This document shows positions 20,352 through 28,728 of a stretch of DNA of 64,000 nt, piece by piece (position 1 is the first letter of the stretch; each line of letters begins with the position of its first letter). Where the stretch lies: positions 124,001-188,000 of the forward strand of contig NZ_CP120233.1 in assembly GCF_030012985.1 (NCBI RefSeq), in the 5' to 3' direction. A model generated the notes under the pieces. That model was given only the letters and a program-made list of their open reading frames with translations. It searched no databases and was not told the DNA's origin. The DNA comes from Microbulbifer sp. VAAF005. Lineage in GTDB: Bacteria > Pseudomonadota > Gammaproteobacteria > Pseudomonadales > Cellvibrionaceae. The position numbers were made by a program, and so were the translations under genes.

Positions 20352-20580
20352 CGGGGTGCATCGCCGGATATAGCTAGTAGTGGGTATCGAGTGAGGCGGC
20401 GATAATCAAGCAGGCCAGGTTGGTCATCTCCATGGAACTATGCCAAACGGTTTGCGTTGCTACCAGTAATGAATCGTTCGCTGATAGTGGGAAACTTCTA
20501 TAGGATTTGGTGCTCTGTTGGATTCCCTTTCTGGAATTGCCTGCTATCAACGTCCTCTATAAATTACTTTTAGTCCATAT

Positions 20581-20716
20581 TACTAAAAAGGGAGAAGGAA
20601 AGAATACACCGCGCTTGGGACCCTATGAGGCATGGATGCCGATTAGGAGCTTACAGGGATGTATTCACAGCGTGTCTCGAGTGCGGTGTATTCTTTCCTT
20701 CCACCCCAGTAGTAAG
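20581..20716 (-). repeat. 136-bp palindromic repeat element, copy 2
   Basis: Reverse-complement copy of 16435-16573 with only a few differences. Together the two form a 4.3-kb inverted pair around the DoxX gene, the lipoprotein gene and the broken membrane gene. Its right edge abuts a csrA remnant. Confidence 0.8.
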
Positions 20717-20923
20717 TGCGCACTTAAATCTTTGTTCTGTGGGACGGTCAGTCTTTTGGTGCATAGATGCCTAACTTTACTTGGTTGCCATTCACCTCAG
20801 GAGGCTCAATCTAGTTGTTTTCTAGCGGCACGCAAGATATGAGTGGCCACTCAGTGGAGGGGAGGCTTGGGAATTGATTCTTAGGGGTGGAATAGGCGGG
20901 GGTGTGGAGAAGATTGGATTAGT
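20717..20923 (-). pseudogene. csrA remnant R3
   Basis: Minus-strand translation reads EVNGNQVKLGIY, matching [13 protein letters not shown] of intact csrA. The rest of the gene is scrambled. The csrA leader remains recognisable to the right, up to the promoter-like repeat at 20924. The palindromic element lies where the 3' part of this csrA would have been. Confidence 0.7.
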
Positions 20924-20984
20924 GGGCTTTAGAATTATTGAGAAGCGTGATATATAGATGCTGCTTTTCAGCGAACTGTTATAT
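20924..20984 (+). promoter_or_regulatory. Promoter-like junction repeat J1
   Basis: GGGCTTTAGAATTATTGAGA ... GTGATATATAG ... GAACTGTTATAT. Member of an eight-copy family found just before plus-strand genes. A sigma-70-like pair can be read: TTTAGA, 17 bp, TATATA. It ends 28 bases before the TM2 gene start. Confidence 0.6.
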
Positions 20985-21012
20985 TTATAGAAGTAGGTTA
21001 AGGAGCCTTATT

Positions 21013-21486
21013 TTGGACGGAAATATCTATGAGCAACCCTCATCTGAACTTGAGCGAAATTTGGTCTTTTGTAGGGATTGCGGTTCCCAGATTTCAAGAA
21101 CGGCATCTACTTGCCCAAGTTGCGGAGTGGCTCAGCAGATAGGTGGTAAGGGGAAAGTGGCTGCTGGACTGTTGGCAATATTTTTAGGCGGTTTTGGTCT
21201 TCATAGATTTTATCTGGGCCAATGGTGGGGATTGTTCTATCTTCTGTTCTGCTGGACAGGAATTCCTGGATTAATCGCTTTTATCGAAGGTATTGTGTTC
21301 TTATGCACATCTAACGAGAAGTGGTTTGACAAGTATGGAAATAAAAAGGGTGGTTCGGCATTAGTTTTGGTACTTGTACTCTTCTTTTTAATAATTCCTG
21401 TAATTGGAATATTGGCTGCCATTTCAATTCCGGCATATCAAGACTACGTTACTCGTGCTCAACAACACCAATTGGAATCCCGATAA
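21013..21486 (+). CDS. TM2-domain protein with zinc ribbon and pilin-like tail
   Basis: 157 residues. A CxxC...CxxC zinc ribbon (CRDCGSQ, CPSCGV) leads into TM2 (GGFGLHRFYLGQWWG) as in the gene at 7489. Unlike that gene, it has a third hydrophobic segment ending GILAAISIPAYQDYVTRAQ, a sequence almost identical to the start of mature type IV pilins but here at the C-terminus with no prepilin leader. TTG 21013 is chosen as start because AAGGA precedes it by 8 nt and the upstream frame only runs through the promoter-like repeat J1. Probably expressed from J1. Confidence 0.75.
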   Translation: MDGNIYEQPSSELERNLVFCRDCGSQISRTASTCPSCGVAQQIGGKGKVAAGLLAIFLGGFGLHRFYLGQWWGLFYLLFCWTGIPGLIAFIEGIVFLCTSNEKWFDKYGNKKGGSALVLVLVLFFLIIPVIGILAAISIPAYQDYVTRAQQHQLESR

Positions 21487-21491
21487 GTTTA

Positions 21492-21544
21492 TAATAACTT
21501 AGTGGCGGCCCTTTCTAAGAAGGGGCGTCATTAAGACGTTATGG
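21492..21544 (+). repeat. attC-like cassette end
   Basis: Outer TAATAAC ... GTTATGG with inner pairing CTTAGTG / CATTAAG and a central stem GCCCTT / AAGGGGC. This nested arrangement of AAC...GTT cores around an imperfect hairpin is that of integron attC sites, directly after the TM2 stop codon. The core consensus RYYYAAC/GTTRRRY is only partly met. From here to the J2 repeat at 21888 there is no gene. Confidence 0.45.
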
Positions 21545-21887
21545 AGAATATAAATAAGTTTAGAGCTTCGGATGCTGCTTTATACTTGTTGTGGGCCGCG
21601 TTAGTGGTTTTGTGAAATTGAGCGCATAGGGTAATCTTATATGCGGTTCTGAAGTGTCGGCATTCCCCAAAATCTCTAACTAATATACGTTGGGTTTACA
21701 ATTTTGCTAAAGAAAGAGCCTTCTCGGAAAGACAAAGATTGCCGATATTCAAGCGTCTACTTCGTTCGTTTTTATCGCAGGATTTTAGGCTGTATCGTGA
21801 TAATCAAAAATTGATATAACATTCAATCTTGCTGGGTGTAACCGCGATAGAGCTAGAATTATATTGCTACTATGGAGGGATGATGAA

Positions 21888-21944
21888 TTTTGGAATTATA
21901 GAAAAATGGGATATATAGACATCGTTTTTGAACTAACAATTAAC
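21888..21944 (+). promoter_or_regulatory. Promoter-like junction repeat J2
   Basis: TTGGAA, 16 bp, TATATA, then TTTTTGAACTAACAATTAAC. Same family as J1 and J3. Ends 20 bases before the GNAT gene. Confidence 0.6.
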
Positions 21945-21963
21945 TTCCTCAAGGGATAAAAAG

Positions 21964-22470
21964 TTGGACGTCAAGATTCGCAATGAGAGTAGCCGAGATA
22001 TTGAGCTAATCCACCGAGTTATAGAATTAGCTTTTCGGGAAGCTCCGTATACTGATCACACTGAGCAATTTATTGTGAGGGCTCTTCGCCGGGCTGGTGC
22101 GCTATTTTTGTCTCAAGTGGCTGAATTAGATGGAGAAATTTTGGGTCATCTTGCTATTTCTCCAGTCAATATTTCTGATGATTCAACTAGCTGGTATGGG
22201 CTTGGGCCGATCTCGGTATTGCCTGCGCATCAAGGTGAGGGGGTTGGTTCAAAACTAGTGGAAAAAGCCCTTGCGGACCTCAAAGAGCAGGGGGCTGCGG
22301 GTTGTGTCGTACTAGGGGACCCCAATTACTATGGGCGGTTTGGCTTTAAGGTTGTCGAGGGGTTGGTTTTGCCAGGGGTTCCTGCAGAGTACTTCCAGGC
22401 GCTGTCGTTTAACCGTAATTTTCCGCAAGGAGAGGTTGCGTACCATGAGGCATTCTCGACCCAAGGATAG
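21964..22470 (+). CDS. GNAT-family N-acetyltransferase
   Basis: 168 residues with the GNAT acetyl-CoA site: GLGPISVLPAHQGEGVGSKL (motif A, Q/RxxGxG/A) at about 79-98 followed by VVLGDPNYYGRFGF, the YhbS-like C-terminal strand. Predicted to transfer an acetyl group from acetyl-CoA to an amine of an unknown small molecule or protein. TTG start with AGGGATAAA upstream; preceded by promoter-like repeat J2. GNATs are among the most common integron cassette genes. Confidence 0.85.
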   Translation: MDVKIRNESSRDIELIHRVIELAFREAPYTDHTEQFIVRALRRAGALFLSQVAELDGEILGHLAISPVNISDDSTSWYGLGPISVLPAHQGEGVGSKLVEKALADLKEQGAAGCVVLGDPNYYGRFGFKVVEGLVLPGVPAEYFQALSFNRNFPQGEVAYHEAFSTQG

Positions 22471-22519
22471 CGATCGCTTAATTGGCGTTGATTTTCCAAC
22501 TCTTTGCAGTTCCAAATTG

Positions 22520-22982
22520 GTTAAGTGAATAAGCAATGAAGTCAGTCTTTATAATCCTATTGATGTTATGCTCTCAAGTGGCGCACTCTTGCGAGTTTCT
22601 CTTTGGGACTTGGAAGTCCTCGATGAAAGAAAGCTATGATTACGCATCCCAAAATCCAAAAGTCGAGCGCAAGCAATTAGACTTTGTCAAATACGCTTTT
22701 GGCCATATGATAATTACATATTCGGAAGACTTTCTAGAGGTGCATGAAACTGAAAATATAGAAGTGGTAATAGAAGGGAAAAGCTACCCTTTTGCTTTTT
22801 CAGGGGATGTATCAGGCATAAATTACAAAACGTGTACAAGTAACTTAATCGAAGTTGAATACGAGAAATTTGGCAAAATAGATACTTACCAACTTACAGT
22901 GGTTAATGAGAACCTGTATTGGGTAAAGCTAGAGAGTGAAATTGGCCGTGAATATTTTCATAGAGTCAAGTAATCACTTAAC
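22520..22982 (+). other. Cassette with fully complementary core sites
   Basis: GTTAAGT at 22520-22526 lies 10 bases before the ATG of the next gene, and ACTTAAC at 22976-22982 lies 2 bases after its stop codon. The two are perfect 7-base reverse complements and fit GTTRRRY and RYYYAAC. In integron cassettes the leading core and the first core of the trailing attC are expected to be complementary in this way. The rest of the trailing site is not clear. Confidence 0.5.
22536..22973 (+). CDS. Secreted hypothetical protein
   Basis: 145 residues. A signal peptide is clear (MKSVFIILLMLCSQVAHS followed by CEF). The mature part begins FLFGTWKSS, a lipocalin-like opening phrase, and is rich in beta-strand pattern; two Cys remain in it. 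No family assigned. ATG start; weak ribosome binding site. The gene fills the cassette defined by the complementary core sites at 22520 and 22976. Confidence 0.65.
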   Translation: MKSVFIILLMLCSQVAHSCEFLFGTWKSSMKESYDYASQNPKVERKQLDFVKYAFGHMIITYSEDFLEVHETENIEVVIEGKSYPFAFSGDVSGINYKTCTSNLIEVEYEKFGKIDTYQLTVVNENLYWVKLESEIGREYFHRVK

Positions 22983-23560
22983 AGGTTTAGGGGGCGGTAG
23001 CTTTACTAATACTGTTGATCACGCTCTTCTTTATACCTTGGTGATCGAAGTATTTCATTTCGAACAAGCTAATCAAAACACGACCTTTAGTAAGTATTGA
23101 GGGTAAGGTGTGTAATGCAAACCTGATCACTTACTACTGATTAACGGCTTGGTCCATTGAACTCTGGGTGTTAGGTGATGTATCCAACTGAGTATTAAAT
23201 GAATGCGTCAATTAGGATCTTCAGTTGTTTTTCACTAGATTTGAATTGTCGGGGGTTAATACGGTAATCACGGCCTATTTAATCTGGGCGGGACTCTATT
23301 TGGCTAACGGTTCTGTATTACCTTCCGTATTGGAGAATCCATCCCGGGCTGCTTCTCTGTAGGCTTTTCGTATTTTTCTTTGTGTATATAGATGGTTCCC
23401 ATTCGGCGAGGGGGTACGGATGCTCATCGTACTTTTATTCAGTGGGTGCCCAGGATTGCAATTTGTGTCTTACTTCAGTAGCCAGTAGCGGGATTTCCAA
23501 GTCGTGAACCTCTAAAGCCAAATCAACACAAGAAGTTCACGATAACCAGCCCAGGTAGCC
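22983..23560 (-). pseudogene. csrA remnant R4 within a gene-free gap
   Basis: The minus-strand frame at 23380-23430 gives KSTMSIRTPSPNGNHLYTQ, a weak match to [21 protein letters not shown]. The DNA TTTGTGTATATAGATGG and GGGGGTACGGATGCTCATC corresponds to the csrA 3' part, and TTCCGTATTGGAGAATCC to its downstream hairpin. The part left of 23300 holds nothing I can name. A diverged copy of the GGGTGTCCAG repeat is at 23443. Confidence 0.45.
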
Positions 23561-24388
23561 TTAGATCCGTGGCAGCCACATTCCCATCGTAGCAGCAAAA
23601 ATACCAATGGCCATAAACACGGTCAGCGGCACTAATGTACTGACAAACGCAATCTGGGTACCTTGTGCGGCTCCACGCTTTTGACAGTGAAAATACCATT
23701 CCAGCATGGCCAGTGGGAGCAGGTATTGGCCGAAGCCCAGGGCATATAGGAAAGGCCCGGTAAAGGATTTCCAGTCAATCCCCCAGCCGCCGGTTAGCAT
23801 TGCCCAGCCCATCAAGGCTACACGAAAAAACCACACTGCACTTGCTGCCATAAAAAGGCGCAAGGCCCAGCGGCGGTGCTCAGCAATGCGTCTGGCCATC
23901 GCAGTCTGCACTGCCAGAAAAGCAAAAAACAGAATCAGTATGCCGTCCATCGTAATGCTGATCTGCGACACCAGATTGCCAAAGGTGTGCCGCGTCCAGG
24001 TCATGTAGAGCCCCGCAATACTGGCGATGACAGCGGTCAGTAGATAGCTGCGTCCCAGCCAGCGGTGGAAGTTAGGGGCATGGCGCCGCACCGAAGGGAT
24101 TAGCTGAAGTGGACCACCGCCGATGACAATCGCGGCCAATAGCACGTGGCTTACCGAAGCCAGGTTGCCTAATATATCTCCCTCGCGGAAGCCTGCCGGC
24201 AGGTGTAGCCCTTTCAAGCCGTGCACTCCTGATTCGGCAATGGGTGGGTAGAAGACGGCCAGGATATAGGCAAAGAAGATCGCATGGCCGATAGCCGCGA
24301 TGCAGAACCAGGTTTTTACCGACAGGTTAACTGCCCGCCGGGTATCGAATGGTCGCGGTAGTGTTTGGCTGAGTACAGCGTCGTTCAT
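23561..24388 (-). CDS. DUF2306 multi-pass membrane protein
   Basis: 275 residues, about seven hydrophobic helices. HRWLGRSYLLTAVIASIAGLY and EHRRWALRLFMAASAVWFFR carry the histidine-rich loops typical of DUF2306, a family of predicted membrane proteins of unknown function (a resemblance to heme-binding helical proteins is only a suggestion). Higher GC than the array. It diverges from the kinase/regulator operon at 24577, which makes it a candidate target of that system. Confidence 0.75.
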   Translation of the reverse strand: MNDAVLSQTLPRPFDTRRAVNLSVKTWFCIAAIGHAIFFAYILAVFYPPIAESGVHGLKGLHLPAGFREGDILGNLASVSHVLLAAIVIGGGPLQLIPSVRRHAPNFHRWLGRSYLLTAVIASIAGLYMTWTRHTFGNLVSQISITMDGILILFFAFLAVQTAMARRIAEHRRWALRLFMAASAVWFFRVALMGWAMLTGGWGIDWKSFTGPFLYALGFGQYLLPLAMLEWYFHCQKRGAAQGTQIAFVSTLVPLTVFMAIGIFAATMGMWLPRI

Positions 24389-24576
24389 GGGGTTCTCCAG
24401 GCGATTATGGTCCGTATTGGGTCTGAGTATGCTTGCCGAACATGTTCTGCTTTTTCAGACCTACGCACATCGGCCGCAGGCAGGAATCGAACTCCCCCAA
24501 AGGGTGGAGAGTTTGCCGCTTCCGTCTCCCCGGAAAGTCCCATGACAGCTGGTTGCACCTGGTTTAGCATGCGGAA

Positions 24577-25848
24577 ATGAAATCTTCGTCCCTAAATATG
24601 CCTGAGCCGAATCCGCCCAATGCCAGCACGGAACTGCCCAAGCTCCCTATGTGGCGGCCCTTACGTGGGCCGTTTGAGCGATGGCCGCACCTGACCGACC
24701 TGCTTATTGCGTTGCTTATGTTCTTGCTAACGCTACTGATGTGGTCGCGCAACGGCTCGCCCGGAGTGCTATCCATGCAGAGCCTGTCGGATGTTATTAC
24801 TTTCCAGTGTGCATTCGTTGGCTCCTTCGCTCTGTTGTGGCGTCGCACCCACCCTTGGCAGGTACAGGCCGTTATTCTCGGCGCAACAATATTGCTGGAG
24901 CTGGGTTTGCCGGCAGATGGCATCGTGGCTATGGCGATTTCGCTGTATAGCCTCGGTCGTTACGAGGCCAATACCCGGGCCAGCTTTTTTGGCGTTATCG
25001 CGACGCTGGTTTTTGTGGCGCTTGACCAGGGTATTCCGGTTCAGCCAACTGCAGCAGGCACAGTAACGGTGATGCTGGTATGGGCGCTGTGGTATATCGG
25101 CCGCCGGCTGCGCTTTCGCGGCGAATATCTGCGATTGTTGGAAGAGAGAGCCAAGTATTTAGAGCGCGAACGCAATGCCGAATCCGAGCGTGCAGTCGCG
25201 GCTGAGCGCACTCGAATCGCCCGTGAAATGCATGATGTGGTAGCCCACCAAGTGAGTCTTATGACTGTGCAGGCCGGTGCCGCCAGGGCTATCAGCCGCA
25301 ATAACCCGCAAGCTGCCAGTGAGGCTATGGCTTCTGTAGAGGAGGCTGGCCGTCAGGCCATGACGGAAATGCGTCATTTACTCGGTGTACTGCGACCGAC
25401 TAATAACGACACTGCACTCACTCCGCAACCAGATCTCAACGATTTGCCAGCTCTGATTGAAAAGGTCCGACGGGTGTTAACCCTGGTTGACTACGAGACC
25501 CACGGCGCACTGGGAAAAGTGCCAACTAGCGTCGCGCTCGCCGCCTATCGCATCGTTCAGGAATCTCTCACCAATGTCATCAAGCACGTCGGTGCCGCAG
25601 CGCGAGTCCAAGTGAGTGTACGCGCAGACCACGGCACTCTCACGATTCGAGTGTGCGATGATGGAAATACTGTCGGCGAGCGGCCCATGGAAGAAACAGC
25701 TATTGACAAGCAACCCGGCGGAGGGCACGGCATCGCAGGCATGCGCGAGCGCACGGAACTGCTCGGTGGCCATTTGTATGCGGGTGTAGTCGATGGTGGT
25801 GGTTTTGAGGTATATGCACAAATACCTACAGGAATGGTGAAAACATAA
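24577..25848 (+). CDS. Sensor histidine kinase, NarL/LuxR-type partner
   Basis: 423 residues. About five hydrophobic helices in 40-170 form the sensor, then a short coiled segment and the HisKA_3 domain with phospho-accepting His-219 in REMHDVVAHQ. The HATPase domain follows, with the N box as QESLTNVIKH and the G boxes DDGN and GHGIAGMRER. Autophosphorylates and passes the phosphate to the regulator encoded next, whose ATG overlaps this stop codon (TAATG). Signal unknown; the sensor has almost no periplasmic part, so a membrane or intracellular stimulus is likely. Confidence 0.9.
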   Translation: MKSSSLNMPEPNPPNASTELPKLPMWRPLRGPFERWPHLTDLLIALLMFLLTLLMWSRNGSPGVLSMQSLSDVITFQCAFVGSFALLWRRTHPWQVQAVILGATILLELGLPADGIVAMAISLYSLGRYEANTRASFFGVIATLVFVALDQGIPVQPTAAGTVTVMLVWALWYIGRRLRFRGEYLRLLEERAKYLERERNAESERAVAAERTRIAREMHDVVAHQVSLMTVQAGAARAISRNNPQAASEAMASVEEAGRQAMTEMRHLLGVLRPTNNDTALTPQPDLNDLPALIEKVRRVLTLVDYETHGALGKVPTSVALAAYRIVQESLTNVIKHVGAAARVQVSVRADHGTLTIRVCDDGNTVGERPMEETAIDKQPGGGHGIAGMRERTELLGGHLYAGVVDGGGFEVYAQIPTGMVKT

Positions 25849-26522
25849 TGTTGCGAGTGATGGTGGTGGACGACCAGGCTTTGGTGCGGCGCGGTTTTGC
25901 CCTGATTTTGGATAACGAGCCCGATATCGAGGTGGTCGCCGAGGCCGGTACGGGTGTCGAGGCAATTGAAGCCGCGCGAGTGTACCAGCCAGATATCATC
26001 CTAATGGATATCCGTATGCCGGAGATGGACGGGCTGGAATCCACAGCGCACATACTGGAAGCTAGTGATGCAACTTGCCGTGTCATTATTTTGACCACGT
26101 TCGATCCTGATGAATATGTGTTTCGTGCGCTGCGGGCTGGCGCCAGTGGTTTTGTGCTCAAGGATATTCCCCCAGAGGCGCTGGTACAGGCAGTGCGCAC
26201 CGTAGCAGAGGGCGGTGCCATGCTTGCACCGGGCATCACCCAACGCCTGATTAGCCAGTTCGCACAGAAATTGGGTGCCGGGCGCAACCTGGCAAAACGC
26301 CTGGAGCGTCTGACCACTCGGGAGCGTGAAGTGCTGGAAGCCATCGCCGCAGGCAAGAGTAATGCAGAGATTGCCGAAACCCTGTTTATTGGCCCAGCTA
26401 CCGTGAAAACCCACGTTTCCAGTTTGCTGTCAAAATTGGAGCTGCGCGATCGTGCGCAGGCAGTCGTATTCGCTTACGAATGTGGCCTGGCCACTGTGGG
26501 GGAGTACGATGTCGGCTTCTAG
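25848..26522 (+). CDS. NarL/FixJ-family response regulator
   Basis: 224 residues. Receiver domain 1-120 with acidic pair DD at 8-9, phosphorylation site Asp-54 (ILMDIRMPEMDG), Thr in TTFDPDEY and Lys in VLKDIPPE. LuxR-type DNA-binding helix-turn-helix at about 150-210 (LTTREREVLEAIAAGKSNAE, TVKTHVSSLLSKLELRDR). Translationally coupled to the kinase (1-base stop/start overlap) and to the membrane protein gene that starts inside its 3' end. Confidence 0.92.
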   Translation: MLRVMVVDDQALVRRGFALILDNEPDIEVVAEAGTGVEAIEAARVYQPDIILMDIRMPEMDGLESTAHILEASDATCRVIILTTFDPDEYVFRALRAGASGFVLKDIPPEALVQAVRTVAEGGAMLAPGITQRLISQFAQKLGAGRNLAKRLERLTTREREVLEAIAAGKSNAEIAETLFIGPATVKTHVSSLLSKLELRDRAQAVVFAYECGLATVGEYDVGF

Positions 26523-26958
26523 ATCAAAACCCGCTTTGCAACGCAATGCACTGAATCGCCTTGCCGCCTGTGGCGCTGTAGTTCTGGGATTGTTTTTCCT
26601 CCTTGGAGCCCAGGGCCACTTTGTTGCCACCTGGCCTTTGATAACCAGCGATGGAATTGGTTTATCCCGTCGTTTGTTGTTGATGTTGCCCGGTGTGATG
26701 CTCGCCGGCACGGCGGTGTTGAACCTCCTCCTCTGTAAGCCACTCTGGCAAGAGCGTCGCTATGCGCTAAACGTTACGCTCGCGGGTAATCTGCTTACTA
26801 TGAGCTACTTGCTCTACCTGATGATACGAGGCGTTCCCAATCATCCTATTGGCACTTTCCTAGCATTGGAGATGTCTTTCGTAATGCTACTAGTAGGAAC
26901 GAGGGCGGGAATGGTCTGGCCTGCGGTAGTGGCACAGGTTGAGGTGGAGAAACAGTAA
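26509..26958 (+). CDS. Small inner-membrane protein in the two-component operon
   Basis: 149 residues with four hydrophobic helices and an 11-residue basic start. ATG 26509 overlaps the last 14 bases of the regulator gene and has GGGGGAG upstream; an earlier in-frame start would lie inside the regulator. The tight coupling suggests a role with the kinase/regulator pair, for example as accessory sensor or output. No family recognised. Confidence 0.7.
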   Translation: MSASRSKPALQRNALNRLAACGAVVLGLFFLLGAQGHFVATWPLITSDGIGLSRRLLLMLPGVMLAGTAVLNLLLCKPLWQERRYALNVTLAGNLLTMSYLLYLMIRGVPNHPIGTFLALEMSFVMLLVGTRAGMVWPAVVAQVEVEKQ

Positions 26959-27343
26959 TGCAGGTGCTTGGGGGTTGTACTAGCTTTTAGCAGCCATCGA
27001 CTTCAAAGCCGCTTTTAACTTGTTAGTTTTGACGTCTGTCTGGTAAATAAAATTCTCTATGGACCTTCGAAGCCCTGGCCAGGTCGTGTTCTCCACGAAA
27101 CAATACCTGCCCACAATCCTTTCCGCACTTGATATCCCTATCAATCAGAAATGCGCCTACCACACAGTGAGGAGTGTCATCATAGTCGGCTATTGCACAA
27201 GGGGTATTTGGGTACATCGCGATATTGTTATGCGTTCCATGTCTACTTTAGTAGCTAGATACCTAGTGTTCTGTGTGGTTTTACTTTTGCCTATTGAGAT
27301 GACGGGCCATATAGATTAGGTGTTTAGAGTGTCTCTGGAAAAT
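26959..27343. other. Gap with overlapping uncertain frames
   Basis: Both strands carry an ORF here (plus 27059-27319, minus 27023-27217). The minus frame (KDCGQVLFRGEHDLARASKV) reads more like protein, but neither has a ribosome site or known motif, so no gene is called. The GC content changes from high to low across this gap. Confidence 0.35.
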
Positions 27344-27370
27344 ATTGCCTTGGCATTCAGCCAAGGCAAT
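27344..27370. terminator. Bidirectional intrinsic terminator
   Basis: Perfect 11-bp stem ATTGCCTTGGC / GCCAAGGCAAT with a 5-base loop. It is followed by ATTATTATTTT on the plus side and by ATTTTCC on the minus side, so it can serve the minus-strand gene that ends at 27380. Confidence 0.75.
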
Positions 27371-27379
27371 ATTATTATT

Positions 27380-28163
27380 TTACTGATCAACTAAGGGGAA
27401 TGAACTGTTCAGCTTGAGGAAGTAGTGGTCAATTACCTCCTGTTTGGTTTCTATATCCATTTCTTCTCTATTTAACAGGCAGTGTACCAAGGAGTAGTAA
27501 GTTTGGTTACATCTCTCTTCAAATGCTAATAAAGTACCTTCGCCTTCACGATCACCTTTGTAAAGGTGATTTAGTTTACGGTAAATACTGATATACCCAG
27601 GCGCTTTTTTGCCTTTTATATCGTTTGATATTTCCAGTTTAATTTTTCCTTGTGTTTTGGGAATTAACCAGTTGTCAGCAGCTTTTGAAACACCAGTTCC
27701 TAATCCAAAGGTAATGGCGTTACCGGCTTCAGAAATACCCTGCAATACAATCTCCCTTAGCAACTCTTCAGCTACCCGCTTATTCAGGGGAATGTCAATA
27801 ACTCTCTTTACTTGCTGTATTCTATTCCCAAAGATATCAATAACATCAAGGTAGTATCTTTTTATATGTTGATTTGGGGCTAGACATTTGAGTAATGTTC
27901 TTTTTTTCAATACTGTCACGACCGATAAGAGCCTTCTTTTTTATATATCCCTTTTGATAGTTTTCAGTTAAATCTCTTGTGACATAGAAATAGCCGTCTT
28001 CTTCATTATGTACAGTTACACACTCACCGATTAGGAGGTCATAATTTTTAACTAAAAAATTTTGACCGATTGAATCCCTAATTTTATACTTTATTCCGGG
28101 TGGCTTGGCATGCAGGTTGGCTGGATTGATTACTATTGCTTTAAAGTTTTCTGGAAAAATCAT
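27380..28163 (-). pseudogene. Frameshifted gene of unknown function (two overlapping frames)
   Basis: Two minus-strand frames overlap by 74 bases and together look like one protein of about 255 residues: 28163-27846 begins with an ATG preceded by GGAGGCC and contains an SH3-like stretch (GECVTVHNEEDGYFYVTRDL), and 27919-27380 continues with YLDVIDIFGNRIQQVKRVIDI and an EELLREIVLQGISEAGNAI helix. The switch lies at a run of seven A (in GAAAAAAAG, near 27908). This could be a real frameshift, a sequencing error or, less likely, programmed slippage. I do not recognise the family. Confidence 0.55.
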
Positions 28164-28374
28164 GGTGGCCTCCGTATGTTAGGGCGAATATTATTTAATC
28201 GCAAAATTAATTTGGTAATACTGAATTATTACCTTATGTGTTGCGGGATTAATTTCGTTACCCTGTAAATAAAATGCTGCCAATTTGATCTTAACTATAT
28301 CGGTTGCAAGTATGGGTTTTAGCCGTATATTTGAAAAAAAACGCACTTCAATTATGTTTATTATTTGGCTATTG

Positions 28375-28623
28375 TGAGTAGCTGATGCGTATATAGCCCT
28401 TTTCGGAGGGTAGGTAGAATTTCAGGGGAAGATTCCTATATTTTCTTGTTTACCTTTCACTTCTTGCACTGGAATCAATACACATGTCCCAATTTTAGGG
28501 TTCTCATGGCTCGGCGGTTTGGCACTAAACCTAGTTTCTACTATTAGTCTAGTTGTGGGTAGCGTTCCAGGTTGAGGAGTTCGGTAAGTGGCCCTTGGGG
28601 GTGGGGCAGCTGGCTAAGCCAAT
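28375..28623 (-). pseudogene. csrA remnant R5 with leader
   Basis: Minus-strand translation gives ENPKIGTCVLIPVQEVKGKQENIG, aligning with [24 protein letters not shown] of intact csrA. The ATG region is lost, but the csrA leader (TTCGGTAAGTGGCCC, matching TTGGTAAGTGAT) is recognisable and runs straight into promoter-like repeat J3. The part 28164-28374 shows nothing else. Confidence 0.75.
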
Positions 28624-28684
28624 GGGCTTTGGAATTAAAGAGAAGCGTGATATATAGATGCTGATTTTGAATTAACTGTTAGCT
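28624..28684 (+). promoter_or_regulatory. Promoter-like junction repeat J3 (best example)
   Basis: GGGCTTTGGAATTAAAGAGA then AGCGTGATATATAGATGCTG, ending TTTTGAATTAACTGTTAG. TTGGAA, 16-bp spacer, TATATA reads as a sigma-70 promoter facing the YwqG gene, 45 bases away. The final GTTAGCT is attC-core-like. Confidence 0.65.
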
Positions 28685-28728
28685 TACAAGGTAATGCTTG
28701 AGCGTCAGTCTTGAAAATGGAGTAGAAA

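Noticed and set aside
24480..24510. tRNA-like string (GCAGGAATCGAAC reads as a T-loop on the minus strand)
   Set aside because: The T-stem does not pair (GGGAG against CCTGC) and no anticodon arm or acceptor stem can be built around it.
26959..27343. Genes on either strand of the gap
   Set aside because: Two overlapping frames on opposite strands, neither with ribosome site or motif; evidence insufficient.
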